Both the position numbers and the translations under genes were made by a program. Below, piece by piece: positions 55,520 to 64,000 of a stretch of 64,000 bases of DNA. The notes below the pieces were generated by a model. It had not been told where the DNA came from, ran no database searches, and saw only the letters and a list, made by a program, of their open reading frames with translations. Source of the DNA: Bacteroidales bacterium (GTDB lineage Bacteria; Bacteroidota; Bacteroidia; Bacteroidales; Paludibacteraceae). The DNA is taken from NCBI GenBank assembly GCA_004557405.1, contig SFDZ01000008.1, positions 22,134-86,133 of the forward strand. Reading direction: 5' to 3'. Each line of letters opens with the position of its first letter. Position 1 is the first letter of the stretch.

Positions 55520-56206
55520 ATGAACAAAGACACACTTATCGCACTTATCGAAAAGGACATCGCCGAATTGCAGACTCTGACGCAAGGGTTTGCCGAGATG
55601 GAAACCTTCCCGCAACCGCTGATCGACTTGGCTGTGACCAAAGTCGAGAGCCTGCGCCACTGCCTGACCGCCATGCCCGAGGCCGCACGCGACAGCGTCC
55701 GTACCGAACCCGAAATGCCGGCACCCGTGCCCGACGAAGCGCCCGTTACAGTGACCGAACCTGCTGCCGTTGTCGAACCCGAACCAACGCTCGTTGTAGA
55801 GCCGGAACCTATTCCAGAGGTTTGCGAGGATGCTGATAATCAGCCTGATGCGGACGTTACTGCTCCTGACGAAACCGCTGCGCAAATCGTGGCCGAAACC
55901 ATTCATAAGCCCGAAACGGTGATCGATGCGTTTGAAAAACAGCAGGAAAACGAATCGCTGGCGGCTACCATTGCCCATCGGCCGGTAACCGACCTCAAAC
56001 GCGCCATTAGCATTGCAGACCGTTTTCGTTTCCAACGCGAATTGTTCGACAATAACGGCGAGCAAATGGCCACTGTGCTGGATGCGCTCAATCAGTGCAC
56101 CTCGCTCGAGCAGGCCGAAGCCTACCTCGAAAAACACTGCGCATTGCCGCCCGACAAACCGGCCACTACCGATTTCGTCGATTTGATAAAACGGCGTTTT
56201 GCCTGA
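55520..56206 (+). CDS. Uncharacterised protein with Pro/Glu-rich linker and conserved C-terminal helical domain
   Basis: I do not recognise a named family. The 228-aa protein has an N-terminal helical segment (about 1-55, MNKDTLIALIEKDIAELQ). A Pro/Glu/Val-rich low-complexity linker (about 60-115) follows, then a C-terminal domain (about 150-228) with DLKRAISIADRFRFQRELF, LDALNQCTSLEQAEAYL and a final FVDLIKRRFA. That C-terminal pattern recurs in Bacteroidales hypothetical proteins next to rsmI or tdk. No signal peptide or membrane segment is seen, so it is probably cytoplasmic. rsmI follows after 28 nt. Confidence 0.8.
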   Translation: MNKDTLIALIEKDIAELQTLTQGFAEMETFPQPLIDLAVTKVESLRHCLTAMPEAARDSVRTEPEMPAPVPDEAPVTVTEPAAVVEPEPTLVVEPEPIPEVCEDADNQPDADVTAPDETAAQIVAETIHKPETVIDAFEKQQENESLAATIAHRPVTDLKRAISIADRFRFQRELFDNNGEQMATVLDALNQCTSLEQAEAYLEKHCALPPDKPATTDFVDLIKRRFA

Positions 56207-56234
56207 TACACCCTATTATATATAGCAAAATCTT

Positions 56235-56903
56235 ATGCCGAAACTTTTTGTGATACCGACACCGGTCGGCAACTTGGAGGACATCACCTTGCGCGCGCTA
56301 CGCCTTTTGCGCGAAGTCAACCTCATTTTGGCCGAGGACACGCGCACCACTTCGGTGTTGTTGCACCACTACGACATTCACACACCGATGCTTTCGCACC
56401 ACAAATTCAACGAACATCAAACGGTCGATACCATCGTCGAACGGCTGCAAAAGGGCGAGTCGGTGGCGTTGGTGTCCGATGCCGGCACGCCGGCCATTTC
56501 CGACCCCGGATTTTTGTTGGTGCGTGCTTGTGTGGCTGCCGACATCGAGGTCGAATGTCTGCCCGGGGCTACGGCGTTTGTCCCTGCCTTGGTCGATTCG
56601 GGCTTGCCGTGCGACCGCTTCTGCTTCGAAGGATTTCTGCCGCAGAAAAAAGGACGACAAACAAAACTGACCGAACTTGCCGCCGAAACGCGCACGATGA
56701 TTTTCTACGAATCGCCGTTTAGGGTGCTCAAAACGCTCGAACAGTTGGCCGAATGCTTGGGCAACGACCGCAAAGCCTCGGTCTCGCGCGAAATTTCCAA
56801 AAAATTTGAAGAAACCGTACGCGGAACGCTTGCCGAGTTGGTGCAACATTTCAAAGAACACCCGCCGAAAGGCGAATTTGTTATCGTCGTTGCCGGACAA
56901 TGA
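56235..56903 (+). CDS. rsmI: 16S rRNA (cytidine(1402)-2'-O)-methyltransferase
   Basis: RsmI methylates the ribose of C1402 in the 16S decoding centre. The 222-aa tetrapyrrole-methylase-fold protein shows the opening KLFVIPTPVGNLEDITLRA, AEDTRTTSVLLHHY, ALVSDAGTPAISDPG (SAM site), LPGATAFVPALVDSGL, FEGFLPQKKGRQTKL and FYESPFRVLKTL. The typical longer C-terminal part of some homologues is absent, as is usual in Bacteroidota. A terminator follows. Confidence 0.96.
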   Translation: MPKLFVIPTPVGNLEDITLRALRLLREVNLILAEDTRTTSVLLHHYDIHTPMLSHHKFNEHQTVDTIVERLQKGESVALVSDAGTPAISDPGFLLVRACVAADIEVECLPGATAFVPALVDSGLPCDRFCFEGFLPQKKGRQTKLTELAAETRTMIFYESPFRVLKTLEQLAECLGNDRKASVSREISKKFEETVRGTLAELVQHFKEHPPKGEFVIVVAGQ

Positions 56904-56967
56904 CGGTACGCACCTATTTTGTATTTGCATGCCGCTTTCAGATTGAAAGCAAATCGGCGTGTTTTGA

Positions 56968-57007
56968 ATAAATTTCGTTGCTTTTTGTAGCGAAATTTAT
57001 CTTTTTT
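56968..57007 (+). terminator. Terminator after rsmI
   Basis: ATAAATTTCG (56968-56977) pairs with CGAAATTTAT (56991-57000), then C and six T. Confidence 0.88.
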
Positions 57008-57305
57008 GAAACCGCTTTTGCATACTTTTACCCGAAAAAAATTCTCAAAAATCGCTCAAAATTCCCGATTTGGCAAGATTATTTCTTGTTAAAATAATGC
57101 CGAAAGGCATAAAAATAACAGTTGTCGCCGCGCTTGTTGATAAAAAACGCGTAAAAAAATAACTTAAACTCAAAAGTTTGTTTAATAATCAGTAAATCAG
57201 CGTGTTAGTTTTAGTAACATTTATTGAAAAACAATATTTGTAACAATGCTTTTCGGCGGCATGAAATGAAAAAAAACAATAAAAAAGCAACTTTTTTTCG
57301 CAAAA
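57008..57305. other. AT-rich spacer before susC, no gene seen
   Basis: Between the rsmI terminator and the susC promoter lie about 300 bases of AT-rich DNA with many A and T runs and no credible reading frame. One small perfect hairpin with a GAAA tetraloop (ATGCC/GGCAT, 57097-57110) is visible. I found no consensus -7 element on the minus strand, so no antisense RNA is supported. Confidence 0.5.
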
Positions 57306-57337
57306 CTTGTTTTGTAACGGCAAAAATCGTAACTTTG
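57306..57337 (+). promoter_or_regulatory. Promoter of the susC-susD operon
   Basis: TAACTTTG (57330-57337) is a consensus -7 element, with CTTG at 57306-57309 at 20-bp spacing. A TTTG at 57311 is closer (15 bp). The leader to susC is about 87 nt. Confidence 0.7.
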
Positions 57338-57430
57338 TCATGTATAGCCATTTTTCATCGGTGGCGTGCTTACAATTTGTAACTAAAACAACTAAATTAT
57401 ACACTATTTAATCAAAGAGAGAGAAACATT

Positions 57431-60400
57431 ATGAGAAAATTTACGTTAATCTTGACAGGCTTGTTGCTCGCATGCGTAGGAGCATTCGCGCAAATCAAGG
57501 GTACCGTCGTTACCGAAGAAGACGGTGAGCCTGTAATCGGCGCATCTATTATGGTGAAAGGTACCACGGTTGGTACCATTTCGGATGTAGATGGCACGTT
57601 TGAAGTTTCAGCCTCGGCAGGCGATGTGTTGGTGGTGTCGTACATCGGTATGGCCACGCAGGAAGTCCCGGCTGCCAACGGCATGGTCATCTCACTGCAA
57701 AGTTCGGCTACCGAATTGGAAGAGGTAATGGCCGTTGCCTATGGTACAACAACCAAAAAAGCATTTACCGGTGCTGCTCAATCGAAACGCGGCGAAGACT
57801 TGGCTAAAATGCAGGTTTCTGATGTATCGAAATCGCTCGATGGCGCCATGTCGGGCGTGCAAGTAGTGTCGAGTAGCGGTCAGCCGGGCGAATCGGCCTC
57901 CATCCGCATTCGTGGTGTAGGCTCTATTTCGGCCTCGCAAAGCCCGCTTATCGTTGTGGACGGTATTCCCTACGAAGGCTCGCTGAACTCGATTCCGACA
58001 CAAGATATTGCCTCGCTGACGGTATTGAAAGATGCTGCTGCTAACTCTATGTATGGTGCGCGCGGCTCGAATGGTGTAATCCTTATTACAACCAAACGTG
58101 GCGAAACGGGCAAAGTAAACGTAAACCTCGAAGTACGTGTCGGTGGCAACATGCGTGGTGTGCCAACCTACGACATCATTACCGCCCCGGGCGACTATTA
58201 CGAAATGATGTGGGAAGCATCGCGCAATGCCTATTTGTCGAGCGGATCGTCTTATCTGGCTTCGGGCATTGCAGCCTCGAACGACTTGATCAAAAACCTC
58301 GGGTATAATATTTATCAGGGTGTGTCCGATACCGAACTCATCAATCCGTTTACAGGACGTTTGTCGTCGAAAGCTCAGCAACTGAAATGGACTGACAATT
58401 GGTTGAGCGAACCTTTCCAAACCGGCTTGCGTCAGGAATACAACCTGAACATCAGCGGCGGTACGGACAAAACAAATTACTATATATCAGCAGGTTACCT
58501 CGACGATAATGGTTATATCGTTAATTCCGGCTTCCAACGTTTCAACGTGCGTGCCAAAGTGGAACAAGAGGTGGCCAAATGGTTGAAAGTGGGTGTAAAC
58601 GCATCGTATGCACACACGAGCCAAGACTCGCCAACTTCGGGCGGCACGGCATACTCCAACTTGTTTATGTTCTCGCAGATGATTGCGCCGATTTATCCGG
58701 TCTATCTCTACAGCAAGGACGGTACGCCGCAATACAACGCCGACGGCTCGCGCAAATACGACTTCGGCGAAGGTGAAATGTTGCGTCCTTATGCTTCGAG
58801 GGCCAACCCGTTGGCTACCAACCAAGCCAATATCTATAATAGTGTGTGGGACAACTTGAACCTGCGCGGTTTCTTGGATTTCACGCTCTACAAAGGCTTG
58901 AAATTGGCCATCAACGCAAGTTACGACGTTTATAACATCAACGTCATCTCGTTCCAAACGCCGATAGGTGGCGATGCCAAAGACGTAAATGGTCGCGGTA
59001 CACGCACATCGCAACGCTACGAAGCGCTGAATACCAACCAATTGCTTACGTATGAAAATTCATTTGGCGAACATGGTTTGAATTTGCTCGTTGGTCATGA
59101 GTTCAAAATGGACAACTCGCAAGTGCTGACAGGTAGCAAATCGCAATTCTACGATCCCACCAACCCCGAACTCGAAAATGGTGGCGCTATCGACGGATTG
59201 ACTTCGTACACAAGCGGTTATCGTGTACAAGGTTTCATGGCGCGTGCCGAATACAACTTTGCTGAACGCTACTATGTATCTGCATCGTATCGTTGCGACG
59301 GATCGTCGTATTTTGCACCCGAATCCCGTTGGGGACACTTCTGGTCGGTAGGTGCCAGCTGGCGTATGAAAGAGGAGAGTTGGTTGCGCGATGTCGATGC
59401 CATTCACGACTTGAAAATCAAAGCAAGTTATGGTACGCAAGGTAACGACAATATTGGCGCAGGTGCTGCTCCTTACCTCGACCTCTATGCTTATTCGGTA
59501 ACCGATGGTGCCAGCCAACCGTCAGTCCATCTGGCACAACGCGGCAATCGCAAACTGACGTGGGAAAAGAGTAACAACCTGAACGTTGGTGTCGAATTGG
59601 GATTTGTCGATCGCTTGGACATCGAAGCCGACTTCTTTATCAAAGACACCAAAGACATGATCTACGCCAAACCGCTGCCGCCTTCGCAAGGCTCGCCATC
59701 GTCCATCTACACGAACGAAATGGACATGCGCAACATCGGTGTGGAAGTAACTTTGGGTGCAACGCTGGTAAAAACCCGCGATGTGAAATGGACTGTCGAT
59801 CTCAACTTGACACACTATAAAAATGCTTTGACACGTCTGCCCGAAGATAAACAAAGTCTGATTGACAAAGATGGTGGCTATCAAGCCGGTTCGTATTGGC
59901 GTTCGATTGGCGGAAGCATTTACGACTTCTACGATTATCACTATTTGGGCGTAGAACGCACTTCGGGTCTGCCGATGTACGAAGTTACCGAAAAAGATTA
60001 TCAGGAGGCCCAGGCACAAGCAGCCGAAGAGGGTATAGCTTTCGACGAATCGAAGTACGGTCAATTGGAAGATGGCACACGCTATGCCTACGAAACCGGT
60101 AACGCCTCGCAAGTGGTGCTTGGCAAAACGGCCATCCCCGATCTCTACGGTGGTCTCTCCACTTCGTTGGAATTCTACGGCTTCGACCTGAACATCCAAA
60201 CCGCATTCCAAATAGGCGGTTATGTATATGACAGCTTCTACAAATCGTTGATGGGCGGTGGCGAATATGGCACCAACTGGCACAAGGACATTTTCAAACG
60301 CTGGACTCCGACCAACACCGACACCAATGTGCCGCGCGTCGAAGTCAACAAGCAAAGTCTTGGTCTGGATGGCGATGCCGTACTCACATCGGCCAGCTAT

Positions 60401-60616
60401 TTCAGCCTGCGCAACATCACGCTGGGATACTCGTTCCCCAAAAAATGGATGAACAAAGCCAAAATCAAAACGTTGCGCCTCTATGTGGTTGCCGACAATA
60501 TCGCTTTGGCTACGGCACGCAAAGGTTTGGATCCGCGTCAAAGTTTCTCCGGCGCAACAGACTACAACTATTCTGCCATGGCTACAGTGTCCGGCGGTAT
60601 AACAATCGGTTTCTAA
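57431..60616 (+). CDS. SusC/RagA family TonB-linked outer-membrane transporter
   Basis: The outer-membrane channel of a SusCD importer, which takes up glycans or peptides captured by its SusD lid. The 1,061-aa protein has a signal peptide (LILTGLLLACVGAFAQ) and a carboxypeptidase-regulatory-like domain (about 22-95, IKGTVVTEEDGEPVIGASI). A plug follows (about 110-230, VSKSLDGAMSGVQVVSSSGQ, GTTTKKAFTGA, ANSMYGARGSNGVILITTKR), then a large barrel. It is followed after 22 nt by susD. No carbohydrate enzyme or protease is in the window to reveal the substrate. Confidence 0.95.
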   Translation: MRKFTLILTGLLLACVGAFAQIKGTVVTEEDGEPVIGASIMVKGTTVGTISDVDGTFEVSASAGDVLVVSYIGMATQEVPAANGMVISLQSSATELEEVMAVAYGTTTKKAFTGAAQSKRGEDLAKMQVSDVSKSLDGAMSGVQVVSSSGQPGESASIRIRGVGSISASQSPLIVVDGIPYEGSLNSIPTQDIASLTVLKDAAANSMYGARGSNGVILITTKRGETGKVNVNLEVRVGGNMRGVPTYDIITAPGDYYEMMWEASRNAYLSSGSSYLASGIAASNDLIKNLGYNIYQGVSDTELINPFTGRLSSKAQQLKWTDNWLSEPFQTGLRQEYNLNISGGTDKTNYYISAGYLDDNGYIVNSGFQRFNVRAKVEQEVAKWLKVGVNASYAHTSQDSPTSGGTAYSNLFMFSQMIAPIYPVYLYSKDGTPQYNADGSRKYDFGEGEMLRPYASRANPLATNQANIYNSVWDNLNLRGFLDFTLYKGLKLAINASYDVYNINVISFQTPIGGDAKDVNGRGTRTSQRYEALNTNQLLTYENSFGEHGLNLLVGHEFKMDNSQVLTGSKSQFYDPTNPELENGGAIDGLTSYTSGYRVQGFMARAEYNFAERYYVSASYRCDGSSYFAPESRWGHFWSVGASWRMKEESWLRDVDAIHDLKIKASYGTQGNDNIGAGAAPYLDLYAYSVTDGASQPSVHLAQRGNRKLTWEKSNNLNVGVELGFVDRLDIEADFFIKDTKDMIYAKPLPPSQGSPSSIYTNEMDMRNIGVEVTLGATLVKTRDVKWTVDLNLTHYKNALTRLPEDKQSLIDKDGGYQAGSYWRSIGGSIYDFYDYHYLGVERTSGLPMYEVTEKDYQEAQAQAAEEGIAFDESKYGQLEDGTRYAYETGNASQVVLGKTAIPDLYGGLSTSLEFYGFDLNIQTAFQIGGYVYDSFYKSLMGGGEYGTNWHKDIFKRWTPTNTDTNVPRVEVNKQSLGLDGDAVLTSASYFSLRNITLGYSFPKKWMNKAKIKTLRLYVVADNIALATARKGLDPRQSFSGATDYNYSAMATVSGGITIGF

Positions 60617-60638
60617 ATTTTATAAAAACAATAGAATC

Positions 60639-62168
60639 ATGAAAAGAAACAAAATATTAGTAGCACTCTTGGCCACATTTGCATTGGTGGCTTGCGATTC
60701 CGATTATCTGTCGGTACAAGATACTTCGACCATCACGGCTGACAAGTATCAGGAAATCGTCAAAGCGGATCCTTCCGTTTTGCAAAACTCGGTTAGCGCC
60801 TTATATACAACGCTTTATGAGTATTCGTACTCAGGCTATGAAACACACGACGATGCCGGCATCGGAGCCATTTTCTTGGCCTCGGATCACATGGGCGAAG
60901 ATGTGGTGCAAACCAAAAGCCACTGGTACACCTACGACTATCAATTGGATTTCCGCTTGGAAAATTACCGTCGTCCGTATGGCACTTGGAAAACCCTTTA
61001 CACCGTCATCGGACAAGCCAACGACGTAATCGCCTTGGTGGACCTCGATGCTGTGAACAGTACCGCGAACGACGCTACCATCAAAACCTTGCGTTATAGT
61101 TACGGACAAGCTTTGGCTATGCGTGCATACGCCTATATGTTCTTGGTACAGATTTTCCAAAATCCGTTTACCGCCGCTCCCGATGCTTCGGGCGCACACA
61201 TCAATTTGGACAAAAAGGCTGTGCCGCTCTATTATGCTTCGAACGAACCGAACGAGTCCGACTACTCGCGCGGCACGGTGGGCAAGGTATTGACCTCGAT
61301 TGAACAAGACCTGCTCACGGCCGAACGTATGTTGGATGGTTATGCACGCGCTACAAAAAGCGAAGTCGATGCACATGTGGTGGACGGCTTGCTGGCACGC
61401 TACTACCTGACAACCGGCGCGTGGGACAAAGCAGCCGACTATGCCAAGAAAGCAGTCGCAGGCTTCACGCTGATGGAAAAAGAGGAGTTGCTCACCGGCG
61501 GATTTGTCGATATATCGTCCAAAGAGTGGATTTGGGGCTTCGACATCGCCACACAGGAGTTGTCGCTCGTATATGTTTCGTGGTATTCGCACATCTCCAA
61601 CATCGCTCCGGGCTATGCCGGCGCAGGCCATGCACCGCGTGCTATCGATCGCCGGCTGTACGAGCAGATCGATACCACCGACTACCGCAAAGCGTGGTTC
61701 AATGGCCCGAAAGGCGACAAAACACAACCGACCGAAGCCGCACAAGGTGCCTACGCCAGCCTGAAATTTGGCGACGACGGCAACTGGACGATGGACTACC
61801 CCTATATGCGTGCAGCCGAAATGTATCTGATCGAAGCCGAAGCGTTGGCACGCCAAGGCAACGAAACAGGTGCTGCCGAGGCCTTGAAACCATTGATGGA
61901 GAAACGCTGCAGTGCGTGGGATAAAACAGCGGTATCGGTGGACGATGTGCTGCTGCAACGCCGCATCGAATTGTGGGGCGAAGGTTTCTCGCTCTTCGAC
62001 CTGAAACGCAACTACCGCGGCATCGACCGCACATACAATGGCACCAATCACCGTGCGCCTGACGGTCTGCTGAAAGTGGATGCCGGCGATGTGCGCTGGA
62101 CCTATCAAATTCCGTTGAGCGAATTGCAGGAAAATTCGGACATCAACTCGGCCGATCAAAACCCGTAA
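60639..62168 (+). CDS. SusD/RagB family nutrient-binding outer-membrane lipoprotein
   Basis: SusD proteins are surface lipoproteins that close over the SusC channel like a lid and hold the substrate. The 509-aa protein has a lipobox (TFALVAC, then DSDYLSVQD). The acidic residues just after the cysteine fit the surface-export signal of Bacteroidota lipoproteins. The TPR-like helices include YSYGQALAMRAYAYMFLVQI (about 150-170), and the C-terminal part has PYMRAAEMYLIEAEALARQG and RRIELWGEGFSLFDLKRN, typical of the family. It is paired with susC and followed by another lipoprotein. Confidence 0.95.
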   Translation: MKRNKILVALLATFALVACDSDYLSVQDTSTITADKYQEIVKADPSVLQNSVSALYTTLYEYSYSGYETHDDAGIGAIFLASDHMGEDVVQTKSHWYTYDYQLDFRLENYRRPYGTWKTLYTVIGQANDVIALVDLDAVNSTANDATIKTLRYSYGQALAMRAYAYMFLVQIFQNPFTAAPDASGAHINLDKKAVPLYYASNEPNESDYSRGTVGKVLTSIEQDLLTAERMLDGYARATKSEVDAHVVDGLLARYYLTTGAWDKAADYAKKAVAGFTLMEKEELLTGGFVDISSKEWIWGFDIATQELSLVYVSWYSHISNIAPGYAGAGHAPRAIDRRLYEQIDTTDYRKAWFNGPKGDKTQPTEAAQGAYASLKFGDDGNWTMDYPYMRAAEMYLIEAEALARQGNETGAAEALKPLMEKRCSAWDKTAVSVDDVLLQRRIELWGEGFSLFDLKRNYRGIDRTYNGTNHRAPDGLLKVDAGDVRWTYQIPLSELQENSDINSADQNP

Positions 62169-62213
62169 TTGTAGAAAAATAGTATAAACAAAAAAAACAA
62201 AAGGATAGAAACT

Positions 62214-63191
62214 ATGAAAAGTTTATTGAAAATGGCAGCATTTGCCGCGCTGATTGCTACATTTGCCGCGTGCGACGAATCGCCCGTGAAAAGCGATTAC
62301 GATCCGGTTGCCGACCCTACGCAAGCACCACAAGGGGTCTTAACCTACGATGCTGATGTCTATCAAACCAAAGTGCGTTTGAGCGGTAAAGTGTCCGATT
62401 ATGCCAACTTGGTGGACTACGGATTTATTTGCTGCATCGATACTGTATTGGATCAAGTTGGAGGCGATTTCAGAGAAGCACTGATAAATGGTGCCTTGAG
62501 CAAACAACACATAGTCTCAATGAAAGGTGTTGCCGATGCTGACGAGTTCATTTTTGTATCAGATGAATACGATGCAAATGCAGAGTATTATTATACCACT
62601 TATGCGCAAAATTATAACGGCATTACTTGTGGCGATCCCGTGTTGTTCGAAACCGGTGCCTTGTACAAAGGCGTTTACAACCTCTCCGCTTCGTCTTCCG
62701 AAGCAGATTGGGAGGAGATCTCGTATGTGATGGCACTTGGTGAAGACCCTGTTCGCCCGTTTGAATTTGTGCAAGACGGTATGACAAAAGCCGGTAGTTT
62801 TGTGTCGTACGCCAAAGCCGGTCCTAACAAATACAAACCGGATAACTGGCTGGTATTTAAATCGGATTTGGGCGTGGCTATGCAGTTCTCCTATTTGGTG
62901 AAACCCTTGGCTACAAAGGCAACATCGTTTCACGAACGTTACCAAATCTTAATTTCAAAAGACTCGATCACTGCCGACAACTACGCGGCTGCCGAAATCT
63001 TGGTGGATTATACGTTTGTACCTGACACGGTAATCAACGAAGATGGTTCCGAATCGTTGGTCGTACCCGAAGTCGGTGTCGAAGTCATTGACATCCCGCA
63101 GGAGTATGAATATTCGAAGGCTTGGATTGCTATTCGCCATTTCGATACCTATACGCAGGGATTGTCGGTGAATGCCGTGAAATTATATTAA
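62214..63191 (+). CDS. SusCD-associated surface lipoprotein, possible cleaved-adhesin-like C-terminus
   Basis: The 325-aa product has a lipoprotein signal (LIATFAAC, then DESPVKSDYD), with an acidic stretch fitting surface display. It has no catalytic motif that I recognise. The middle (about 45-150) looks like a fibronectin-like fold (VRLSGKVSDYANLVDYGFIC, YYYTTYAQNYNG). The C-terminal half (about 165-325) ends YQILISKDSI, then KAWIAIRHFDTYTQGLSVNA, a jelly-roll pattern as in cleaved-adhesin or choice-of-anchor domains. Position after susD suggests a substrate-binding accessory (SusE/F role); that is inference. Confidence 0.8.
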   Translation: MKSLLKMAAFAALIATFAACDESPVKSDYDPVADPTQAPQGVLTYDADVYQTKVRLSGKVSDYANLVDYGFICCIDTVLDQVGGDFREALINGALSKQHIVSMKGVADADEFIFVSDEYDANAEYYYTTYAQNYNGITCGDPVLFETGALYKGVYNLSASSSEADWEEISYVMALGEDPVRPFEFVQDGMTKAGSFVSYAKAGPNKYKPDNWLVFKSDLGVAMQFSYLVKPLATKATSFHERYQILISKDSITADNYAAAEILVDYTFVPDTVINEDGSESLVVPEVGVEVIDIPQEYEYSKAWIAIRHFDTYTQGLSVNAVKLY

Positions 63192-63239
63192 TTTCTTAGT
63201 GTTTATTTATATGATTGTTTAATTCTAAATTTTGAAAAG

Positions 63240-64000
63240 ATGAAAAAGGTATTTTGTACTCTTTCTGTCTTATTGGCAACTTCAGTATTAGTGTTTGCCA
63301 ATGCTCCGAAGACCTTTGGTCTTATGAACAAATCGCACAAGGTTGTGATAACGAATGATGCTGCACAAAAAGCACCTGCACAAAAAACAGTAACAACCAA
63401 TCAAGGCGATACTATTTATGCCGATGATTTCGAAGGTGAAACCACCGATTGGACAGTGGACTCTTTAGAAATGACAGACCTTACGCAATTAGGTTTGGCG
63501 GATGATGTTGTAGGTTGCCCCGGTTGTTTTGAGGCATTCAGCGGATCGCAGTTTTTGATCTCGGGTTATTCTCAGACCCGCGATGTAAAAACTTACATTA
63601 AATCTCCGAAAATTGTAGTGCCTGCCGGTACTTATTGGGTTTCGGCCTATTTTATGACCGGTGGTTCAGATTATCCATGTTCCGCTAAATTCTTATATGG
63701 CACATCGGCTGATCCTGCTTCTCAAAAGGAAATCATTGCTTTCGACGAGAGCAGCGTAAGCCAAGAATGGACCCTGTTGAAATATCAAATCACGGTTGAT
63801 GCCGAATCGGCACTCTATTTCACATTGGTGTCTGAAATGGCCAAAATGACAGGCACTTCCGGTGGTTGGTTTGTTGCTATGGAAGATTTCCGCATCACGA
63901 AATCGGAAGTATTTCCGCCTAAACCTCAAGTGAATGATGTCGTATTGAACATTTATGGAGCTGAGAGTGTTTATAGTGCATCTTCTGACTCTATCTATTT
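63240..64000 (+). CDS. Exported protein with jelly-roll domain, truncated by window end
   Basis: The frame opens at ATG 63240 and is still open at 64000 (253 codons), so the C-terminus is missing. A signal peptide is clear (KKVFCTLSVLLATSVLVFA). The first domain (about 60-225) begins TIYADDFEGETTDWTV and continues through ISGYSQTRDVKTYIKSPKIV, VPAGTYWVSAYFMTGG and GGWFVAMEDFRIT, a beta-sandwich like cleaved-adhesin/carbohydrate-binding folds. A second domain starts near residue 235. It follows the lipoprotein after 48 nt, so it probably belongs to the SusCD operon. Confidence 0.8.
   Translation, partial: MKKVFCTLSVLLATSVLVFANAPKTFGLMNKSHKVVITNDAAQKAPAQKTVTTNQGDTIYADDFEGETTDWTVDSLEMTDLTQLGLADDVVGCPGCFEAFSGSQFLISGYSQTRDVKTYIKSPKIVVPAGTYWVSAYFMTGGSDYPCSAKFLYGTSADPASQKEIIAFDESSVSQEWTLLKYQITVDAESALYFTLVSEMAKMTGTSGGWFVAMEDFRITKSEVFPPKPQVNDVVLNIYGAESVYSASSDSIY

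Noticed and set aside
57097-57110. GAAA-tetraloop hairpin as a small RNA gene
   Set aside because: It is only 14 nt, with no promoter or terminator tied to it.

Overview
The window is chromosomal DNA from a member of the Bacteroidota, most likely a Bacteroidales-type gut or environmental anaerobe. The evidence is the promoter style (TTTG, about 20 bp, TAnnTTTG, seen at more than a dozen gene starts), a SusC/SusD pair, a BtuB/BtuG cobalamin operon under a cobalamin riboswitch, Bacteroidales-type ribosomal proteins and a C-terminal type IX secretion sorting domain. Coding density is high. Most genes prefer TTG for leucine and TCG for serine. I saw no rRNA, CRISPR array, insertion sequence, integrase or prophage.

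Layout. 1-14.2 kb (+): the 3' part of rpoB, rpoC (broken by an apparent 19-nt deletion), a terminator, then rimP-nusA-infB-cvpA, a small membrane protein and nspC. 14.2-21.6 kb (mostly -): tRNA-Leu(TAG), priA, tRNA-Ala(GGC) on +, a DEAD-box RNA helicase, an initiating sugar-phosphate transferase and gap. 21.7-30.7 kb (-): a tightly packed ten-gene run from wzx and wzy through four family-2 glycosyltransferases, glf, marC and a WbqC-like gene to ilvE. It makes a surface polysaccharide that probably contains galactofuranose. rpsP (-) follows, then rfbB, a wza-like export lipoprotein and a kinase-less wzz/wzc-like gene on +. 35.2-38.2 kb (+): rplM-rpsI, rpsB-tsf. 38.3-41.1 kb (+): lpxD-lpxC-lpxA, with LpxC lacking the FabZ fusion usual in this phylum.

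41.2-46.1 kb (-) is the least explained part. Five tightly spaced genes encode exported proteins of unknown function, two of them paralogous. Upstream is a tiny HTH regulator gene, preceded by a strongly structured RNA of about 215 nt with its own promoter and terminator. The 113-nt rod at its core resembles a 6S-type RNA. Its terminator U-tract ends seven bases before the regulator's start codon.

46.1-50.3 kb holds ung, an ABC-F ATPase and a small membrane protein (-), and a bile-salt-hydrolase-like enzyme (+). 50.3-54.8 kb (-) is the cobalamin operon: riboswitch, btuB, btuG and a surface protein with a type IX sorting domain. 54.8-56.9 kb has tdk (-), an uncharacterised Pro/Glu-rich protein and rsmI (+). 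After a 527-bp gap, 57.4-64 kb (+) carries susC, susD, a surface lipoprotein and the start of another exported protein that runs off the window.

How the genes work together: the first half is transcription and translation machinery interleaved with envelope polysaccharide and lipid A synthesis. The second half is cell-surface acquisition (cobalamin, SusCD substrate) plus an unexplained envelope cassette.
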